The notes beneath the pieces were generated by a model that made no database searches, was not told the DNA's origin, and saw nothing but the letters and a program-made list of their open reading frames with translations. Of a DNA stretch of 64,000 nt, positions 59,388-64,000 are shown in pieces (position 1 is the first letter of the stretch; every line of letters starts with the position of its first letter). Source of the DNA: NORP294 sp047627915. GTDB lineage: Bacteria; Bacteroidota; Bacteroidia; Flavobacteriales_E; Vicingaceae. The position numbers were made by a program, and so were the translations under genes. The DNA is taken from NCBI GenBank assembly GCA_047627915.1, contig JBLHTZ010000005.1, forward strand, positions 17,262 through 81,261. Reading direction: 5' to 3'.

Positions 59388-59797
59388 AATATAATTTGAC
59401 AAATAGAAATTATGAAAAGAACTGTCCACAAGGCAGTTCTTTTTTTATTGATTTGAACGAGCATTAAGGCTGCTAATTTTACCTCTTTCCCGAGGTCAAT
59501 TTTTTGATGAAGGGGTACCGCTTCAAAAAAGGTAAGCAACCAAAGTAAACCGCAGATAATGGAAGATAGTAAATGCAACCAGTTGAATTTATTAAAAATT
59601 TGGTAAGCTATGATTCCTGATTGAATAAACATAATAGGAGCAACAATAAATGTCACTCGCTTAGTATAGGGAACATGCCACTTCATTAAATCTTTATCGC
59701 TGAAATACAAAAAGCTGGGATAAATAATTAACTGAACCATCCAAATAAGGACAACTGCTCCAAAATCTACAAGTACTCGTGCTATTTCAATTTTCAT
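59384..59797 (-). CDS. Small hypothetical membrane protein
   Basis: 137 residues with four hydrophobic helices (FGAVVLIWMVQLIIYPSFLY, FIVAPIMFIQSGIIAYQIF, LHLLSSIICGLLWLLTFF, LWTVLFIISICQIIF). No family recognised. Its start overlaps the stop of the next membrane gene by four bases (ATGA). The 3' end contains the pdxH terminator hairpin on the opposite strand, and the stop codon shares TTAA with pdxH. Confidence 0.62.
   Translation of the reverse strand: MKIEIARVLVDFGAVVLIWMVQLIIYPSFLYFSDKDLMKWHVPYTKRVTFIVAPIMFIQSGIIAYQIFNKFNWLHLLSSIICGLLWLLTFFEAVPLHQKIDLGKEVKLAALMLVQINKKRTALWTVLFIISICQIIF
59415..59443 (+). terminator. pdxH terminator inside the opposite gene
   Basis: AAAAGAACTG, loop TCCACAAGG, CAGTTCTTTT followed by more Ts. 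A 10-bp perfect stem lying within the last codons of the leftward membrane-protein gene. Confidence 0.75.
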
Positions 59798-60198
59798 TTT
59801 ACGTCATAATTGCGGTAGATATAGGCCCAATAAATTAAGATTGGATGAATAACTATCAATCGAACCCATGCCACCCAAGGGTCGAAACAGATCGATTTTG
59901 AAATGCAACTGCCCATTTCAATAAAGTAGACATGGGTAGGTAAAAAGGCAAGTAACATCAAAATTATGCCGTAGATAGCCAACTTTCTGGTCACATGAAA
60001 AAGCGCTCCAATAGCTAAAACGACTTCTGCTAAGCCACTTAATAGGTTTAACTCTTTTATATACACCAAATAAGGAGGAATTAGGGGTAAATAAATCTCC
60101 GGTTGCACAAAGTGATTTATTCCTCCTGTGAAGTAGGCTAAAAAAAGAGTATAAAATCCTGCTTTTTTAAGCAGTGAGTTTCCAATTGGTTGTTTCAT
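59794..60198 (-). CDS. DoxX-like small membrane protein
   Basis: 134 residues, four helices: AGFYTLFLAYFTGGINHFVQP (the G-hNHF motif of DoxX-like proteins), ELNLLSGLAEVVLAIGALF and YGIILMLLAFLPTHVYFIEMG. DoxX-like proteins are linked to redox and thiol processes in some bacteria; here the function is open. It overlaps the next gene by 32 bases and the previous one by four, so three membrane genes are one transcript. Confidence 0.7.
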   Translation of the reverse strand: MKQPIGNSLLKKAGFYTLFLAYFTGGINHFVQPEIYLPLIPPYLVYIKELNLLSGLAEVVLAIGALFHVTRKLAIYGIILMLLAFLPTHVYFIEMGSCISKSICFDPWVAWVRLIVIHPILIYWAYIYRNYDVK

Positions 60199-60574
60199 GA
60201 ACAGCTTTTAAAATCAGGAAAAAAGGAATCCACCAAATTAAGTCATTAGTGTACAAGGTATAACTGAACTCAAAGGAAACACTTTCTAAAATAAAGTAGT
60301 TCATAATGAATCCAAGCGGTCCAAATATCTTGCCTAAAAAACCAACTAGGACGATTGGCCAATGCCGGATTGCGTCATAACTTGCCAACCAATAGCCAAT
60401 TCCATAAACACCAACAATCATTCCCATTCCTTGCCAAATGGTGAGGTTTTCAGGCACCTGCATGTTTGTAATTTCAAAGAATTGTTCAGGAATTAGAACT
60501 ACCCAAGCTCCCCAAATTACATTGTATATTGCGGCTAATTTTAATACCGCTCCCATCCAAGGTTTATGTTTCAT
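60167..60574 (-). CDS. Small membrane protein upstream of the DoxX-like gene
   Basis: 135 residues, four helices: AVLKLAAIYNVIWGAWVVLIP, QGMGMIVGVYGIGYWLAS, IVLVGFLGKIFGPLGFIMNYF and LIWWIPFFLILKAV. The alternating Gly-rich helix pairs are reminiscent of other small four-helix membrane families (DoxX/DUF4345-like) but the match is loose. First gene of the leftward trio; divergent from the glycosyltransferase gene. Confidence 0.62.
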   Translation of the reverse strand: MKHKPWMGAVLKLAAIYNVIWGAWVVLIPEQFFEITNMQVPENLTIWQGMGMIVGVYGIGYWLASYDAIRHWPIVLVGFLGKIFGPLGFIMNYFILESVSFEFSYTLYTNDLIWWIPFFLILKAVHETTNWKLTA

Positions 60575-60639
60575 ATTCTTAATTACAAATAGAACATTTA
60601 AAAGTTTAGAATCAGTTCTTTTGTAAATTGAAAGTTACC

Positions 60640-61866
60640 ATGCAAAAACTTGATCAATATTTATTAAAATATGCCTTTCGAGAAGAATTAATTTCTTCAA
60701 CCGTATCCAAAGAGCTAGGAATGATTGTCGTTATTCCGGCTCATGATGAAGTGGATTTAATAAGCAGCATTTCAAGTATACAAAATTGTCAAATCCCAAA
60801 TTGCTCGGTAGAAGTAATAGTTGTATTCAATGCAGCTGAGGGTTGCGCTGATGCTATCATTCAAACCAACAAAACGGCAAAAAGAAAATTAGAAAAGTGG
60901 TATACGGATCTTGAAAACGCCAATTTTAAGTTGCATTGTTTGGAAGAGAACACATTGCCTAAAAAGCATGCAGGTGTTGGTTTGGCTCGTAAGATTGGGA
61001 TGGATGAAGCAATAAGGAGGTTCAGCAAGATTAATCGTTCGAATGGGATTGTTGTTTGTTTTGACGCTGACTCTAACTGCCAGCCCAACTACCTTGTTGA
61101 AATTGAAAAGCATTTTGCTCTCAATATGGATTCAGGTGCTTGCTCCATTCACTTTGAACACCCAATTTCGGGGACTAACTTTTCAAAGGATATTTATTCT
61201 GGAATAGAATACTATGAGCTGCATTTAAGGTATTACAAAAATGGACTTGCATATGCAAATCTACCATTTGCCTTCCATACCATTGGTTCTTCAATGGCTG
61301 TCCGGGCTCTGGCATATTGTGAACAAGGAGGGATGAATAGAAGAAAGGCAGGAGAGGATTTCTACTTTCTGCAAAAATTTATTGATGTAGGAACATTAAC
61401 AGAATTAAAGAGTACCAAGGTTATTCCTTCACCAAGGCCTTCTCATAGAGTGCCTTTTGGAACAGGAAGAGCTATTCAGGAAATGGTGGATCAGGAAAGA
61501 GAAATACATAAGAGTTATGCTTTTGATTGTTTTGAGCTACTTAAGGAATGCTTTGAAGATGTTGGTCAGTTTTACAAGTCAAATACTAATGCTCACGAAG
61601 TTTTAGTTGCTTTTGTTGGCAGAGAACAATGGGAAGAAAGATTAAATGAAGTTCGCTCTCAGTCTACATCAAAAGATCGCTTTGAGAAACGATTCTTTCG
61701 TTGGTTTAATGCTTTTCAAACCTTAAAGTTTATTCATTTCTTGAGAGATAATCATTTTACAAATAAATCATTAGATTCTGAAGTGCATAAATTGATAGAG
61801 AAGTTAGGAATCACAAAACCAAGTAATGATTTACTGGAAGAATTAAGACGATTAGATCGATCTTAA
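60640..61866 (+). CDS. Family 2 glycosyltransferase
   Basis: 408 residues. The GT-A core shows MIVVIPAHDEVDLISSISSI, VEVIVVFNAAEG, GVGLARKIGMDEAIRRF and IVVCFDADSNCQPNYL with the metal-binding DxD-like FDADS. GEDFYFLQKFIDVG carries the ED motif where the acceptor-activating base usually lies, and ends the core. No membrane helices, so it acts in the cytoplasm, likely on a carbohydrate for a glycolipid or polysaccharide. ATG (60640) is chosen over a TTG four codons upstream. Stop shares TTAA with the opposite gene. Confidence 0.8.
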   Translation: MQKLDQYLLKYAFREELISSTVSKELGMIVVIPAHDEVDLISSISSIQNCQIPNCSVEVIVVFNAAEGCADAIIQTNKTAKRKLEKWYTDLENANFKLHCLEENTLPKKHAGVGLARKIGMDEAIRRFSKINRSNGIVVCFDADSNCQPNYLVEIEKHFALNMDSGACSIHFEHPISGTNFSKDIYSGIEYYELHLRYYKNGLAYANLPFAFHTIGSSMAVRALAYCEQGGMNRRKAGEDFYFLQKFIDVGTLTELKSTKVIPSPRPSHRVPFGTGRAIQEMVDQEREIHKSYAFDCFELLKECFEDVGQFYKSNTNAHEVLVAFVGREQWEERLNEVRSQSTSKDRFEKRFFRWFNAFQTLKFIHFLRDNHFTNKSLDSEVHKLIEKLGITKPSNDLLEELRRLDRS

Positions 61867-62303
61867 TTTAGTTGGGTTTTTCTACGAGATTGAATATAAT
61901 TATACAATCTGTTGTTTACCACCTTATATCCTGATTCTATTAAGGTAAAAATGTCTTTCTCGCGGGATGTTAGGTATTTGTAACTTACTTGAGTAGAGCG
62001 TAAACGATTAATGTTCCTAATTTCTTTCAAAGAGTCAATTTTTAAGAAATTGATATTACTTTTTGTAGGAAGCTCTAATAAAATAGAAACCATCTCTTCT
62101 TTCGCACAACTTATTAACTCAATAGTAGAAATCGTCCTTCTCTCTAAAAAATGGACAGTTCTCATTACCTTTTCAAAAGTTTGTTCACTGTACTTTCCTA
62201 AAATTATTAAAGCATCATCTGATGAGTAGTCCAATAATAATCGCCATTCAAATCGGTTTATTCCTCTGGAATACAGGAATTCAGAAAAATCCTCATTGAA
62301 CAA
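61863..62303 (-). CDS. DUF6495-like protein (true start lies upstream, no ATG)
   Basis: 146 residues counted from a TTG at 62303. FSEFLYSRGINRFEWRLLLDYS and TFEKVMRTVHFLERRTISTIELI resemble Bacteroidota DUF6495 proteins, as I remember them, which begin MKYxxLTxEEL. Here the same N-terminus is encoded in frame 12 codons further upstream as LKYRYLTYQELEL (62337-62303), but the M position is TTA, and only ATC or ATT/TTA codons are available before an in-frame TAG at 62355-62357. Start codon use is therefore odd. Confidence 0.6.
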   Translation of the reverse strand: MFNEDFSEFLYSRGINRFEWRLLLDYSSDDALIILGKYSEQTFEKVMRTVHFLERRTISTIELISCAKEEMVSILLELPTKSNINFLKIDSLKEIRNINRLRSTQVSYKYLTSREKDIFTLIESGYKVVNNRLYNYIQSRRKTQLN

Positions 62304-62390
62304 TTCTAATTCTTGGTAAGTAAGGTAACGATATTTTAAATTTGTTTCGATTGTCTAAATGTAGAGTAGAAAGTCGAATTAACCAAATGT

Positions 62391-62840
62391 TTATTTCTGG
62401 ACTAAATTAGGCTCTAATTCAATAATTCGTTCTCTTAATTTAGTTGAGATCACCGTGCTTTTAAGCGTTTTTGGATCAAAGGCAACCAACGTTTGTAATG
62501 CTTTTGCTGCAGGAAATTCTCCTTTCTTATTTGTTGTGGTTATAACAGATTCGAAGGTAAAACTTTTGGTACCAAGTTTTGAAATTCGAGTATATACTTG
62601 AAGTTTTTCTCCAAACAAAACTGGCCTTAAAAAATCTATTTCGACTCTCGCAACAAGTACGTTTAACTCTTGTATTGAATTAAACACGTTTAATAATTCT
62701 TGCGAATAGGAGATTCTTGATTCTTCTAAAAAGTTCAAATATCGAGCGTTATTGACATGTTGAAGTGCATCTATGTCCATAAATCGCACAGGAATCTCTA
62801 GGGTATGTCGGTAATCGCTCAATTGATTGTCTTGCGTCAT
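62391..62840 (-). CDS. Acyl-CoA thioesterase (4HBT hot-dog fold)
   Basis: 149 residues from ATG 62840. EIPVRFMDIDALQHVNNARYLNFLEESRISY carries the 4HBT active-site region (D-x-x-x-H-V-N-N-x-x-Y), and VARVEIDFLRPVLFGEKLQVYTRI and FESVITT follow. Such proteins hydrolyse acyl-CoA thioesters, usually medium- or short-chain or aromatic; the paa operon suggests a relation to phenylacetyl-CoA catabolism but this is only proximity on the scale of 20 kb. A TTG start four codons earlier is possible. Confidence 0.82.
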   Translation of the reverse strand: MTQDNQLSDYRHTLEIPVRFMDIDALQHVNNARYLNFLEESRISYSQELLNVFNSIQELNVLVARVEIDFLRPVLFGEKLQVYTRISKLGTKSFTFESVITTTNKKGEFPAAKALQTLVAFDPKTLKSTVISTKLRERIIELEPNLVQK

Positions 62841-63043
62841 GTCTTTTTTCAAAATTCAACAATTATATTGTTTTAATCGCGAACGATTCTTAATCAATTT
62901 ATTTAGAGTTGACATTATAGTAATGCTGCATTGAAGAATTATTACATTGATTAAAAATACCGTTCATCCTAATTTTATTAATTAGAATAGTAAACACTTC
63001 TATAATTGTGATATCAATTTAATATCAACTAAAACTTAAAAAA

Positions 63044-63898
63044 ATGACAAAAGAAAAAGAAATGAAACCCGCTTCAGGTTATTCTATGGTATTTATATTA
63101 CTTGTTTTAATTGTTGGTGGAATCGCCGGCATAGCACTGTTTAAATCTCCTTGGTTTATTATTGCTTTTGTTCTCGCCATATTTCTAAGTATAGGTTTTT
63201 TCTTTGTATATCCTAATGGCTCTAGGGTAATGACTCTTTTTGGAGAGTATATAGGAACAGTGAAGGAACATGGATTTTATTGGGTGAATCCCTTTTATGT
63301 AAGAAAGGGGATTTCGTTAAGAGCTAGAAATTTTGATAGTGAGCGATTAAAGGTGAATGATAAGTTGGGTAACCCAATCAACATTAGTGTTATATTAGTT
63401 TGGAGAGTAAAGGACACGTATAGAGCTGCTTTTGAGGTAGACATATTTGAAAATTTTGTTAGAGTTCAAACAGATGCTGCTGTTCGAAAGTTAGCCAACA
63501 TGTATGCATATGATAATTTTGATGACAGTGAATCTGATGTGACGTTGCGAAGTGGAATGGAAGAAGTGAATGTTAATATGGAGAGAGAAGTTTCCGAGAG
63601 ATTACACATTGCAGGAATTGAAGTGCTGGAAGCCAGAATTGGGTACTTAGCATATGCTCAAGAAATTGCTAGTGCAATGCTTAGAAGACAGCAAGCCACA
63701 GCCATAGTTGCTGCAAGAATGAAGATTGTTGAAGGCGCAGTGTGGATGGTTGAAGAAGCTATTAATCAATTAAGTAAAAGAAAAATTGTTCATTTAGATG
63801 AAGACAAGAAAGCGGCAATGGTAAGTAATTTATTGACTGTGCTTTGCGCTGACAAGGATGCTACGCCAATAATCAATACAGGAACATTAAATCATTAA
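63044..63898 (+). CDS. SPFH/band 7 membrane protein
   Basis: 284 residues. Two N-terminal membrane helices (YSMVFILLVLIVGGIAGIALF and WFIIAFVLAIFLSIGFFFVYP), then an SPFH domain: YVRKGISLRARNFDSERLKVNDKLGNPINISVILVWRV, AAFEVDIFENFVRVQTDAAVRKLANMYAYDN and a helical VSERLHIAGIEVLEARIGYLAYAQEIASAMLRRQ. These proteins assemble into membrane scaffolds, often with proteases. The N-terminus is membrane-inserted with the SPFH domain in the cytoplasm or periplasm. Likely followed by co-transcribed small genes. Confidence 0.88.
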   Translation: MTKEKEMKPASGYSMVFILLVLIVGGIAGIALFKSPWFIIAFVLAIFLSIGFFFVYPNGSRVMTLFGEYIGTVKEHGFYWVNPFYVRKGISLRARNFDSERLKVNDKLGNPINISVILVWRVKDTYRAAFEVDIFENFVRVQTDAAVRKLANMYAYDNFDDSESDVTLRSGMEEVNVNMEREVSERLHIAGIEVLEARIGYLAYAQEIASAMLRRQQATAIVAARMKIVEGAVWMVEEAINQLSKRKIVHLDEDKKAAMVSNLLTVLCADKDATPIINTGTLNH

Positions 63899-63901
63899 GA
63901 A

Positions 63902-63967
63902 ATGACGAAATACAAAATAATTCGAAAAGGGGTTTTGAGAAAGAAAGCTCTTTCTAGGAACACTTAA
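63902..63967 (+). CDS. 21-residue basic peptide gene after the SPFH gene (tentative)
   Basis: ATG begins three bases after the SPFH stop and encodes MTKYKIIRKGVLRKKALSRN and T, a highly basic peptide. In other Bacteroidota a small Arc-type DNA-binding protein follows the SPFH gene, which might be the origin of this frame, but the sequence is too short to judge. Another start codon lies at 63973 and runs off the window. Confidence 0.3.
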   Translation: MTKYKIIRKGVLRKKALSRNT

Positions 63968-64000
63968 ATTCGATGGCTTTAGAGGGGTGGAGAGCAACTT

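Noticed and set aside
1..64000. Prophage, integron, complete IS element or CRISPR array
   Set aside because: No integrase, transposase, terminase or repeat-spacer pattern was found in any frame.

Overview
The window is AT-rich chromosomal DNA from a member of the Bacteroidota, most likely order Flavobacteriales. Several things point there: a remnant of a type IX secretion (T9SS, type B) sorting domain at 3371-3607, the -7 promoter element TAnnTTTG in front of several genes, near absence of Shine-Dalgarno sequences, split transketolase genes, many SPII lipoproteins and outer-membrane beta-barrels, and family variants (UvrA, DUF4294, TRL lipoproteins, DUF6495-like) typical of that phylum. I cannot name genus or species. 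The content is mostly housekeeping, with a few accessory islands.

Layout. 1-10000: end of an ECF sigma factor gene, uvrA, a leftward run of envelope genes (AIM24-like, M23/LysM peptidase, small membrane protein, beta-barrel, YbdG-type mechanosensitive channel), an SRPBCC/GyrI-like protein and a lipoprotein. 10000-16300: tRNA-His, two small secreted carboxypeptidase-regulatory-like proteins, then a tight four-gene cassette (GNAT acetyltransferase, ornithine/alanine racemase-like enzyme, M20 amidohydrolase, alanine racemase) preceded by a 0.5 kb non-coding stretch with two strong inverted repeats. This is the best candidate for an undescribed pathway. 16276-19988: leftward tRNA-maturation operon (miaA, cca, a Sua5/YrdC homologue that has lost its active-site motifs, plus TPR and pRiA4b ORF-3-like proteins). 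20000-30600: DUF4294, ICMT-like methyltransferase, hbd, an exopolysaccharide priming transferase with a lipoprotein, Gfo/Idh/MocA oxidoreductase, pcm, beta-barrel, exonuclease, an Nramp-like transporter lacking the usual metal motif, DinB and CsaA. 30600-38100: PNPOx-like, DUF2237, MBL hydrolase, DEAD-box helicase, YceI, YdeI-like, DUF2461.

38186-41881 is a phenylacetyl-CoA epoxidase operon in the order paaE-A-B-C-D, followed by three tandem TRL-like lipoproteins. 43035-46252 is a split transketolase with a von Willebrand A protein lodged between the two halves. Then come ychF, a GT-C-like membrane protein, a decayed lipoprotein, a CutA-like protein, a 57-residue membrane protein and an RlmG-like rRNA methyltransferase. 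51510-57747 is a co-oriented block of parE, parC, rhomboid protease and class IV aminotransferase; yqgE and pdxH follow, then three small membrane proteins, a GT2 glycosyltransferase, a DUF6495-like protein, a 4HBT thioesterase and an SPFH protein at the right edge.

Genes are compact. Many neighbours overlap by 4 bases (ATGA), and four convergent pairs share a single TTAA that supplies the stop codon for both strands. No CRISPR array, prophage, complete insertion sequence or rRNA is visible.
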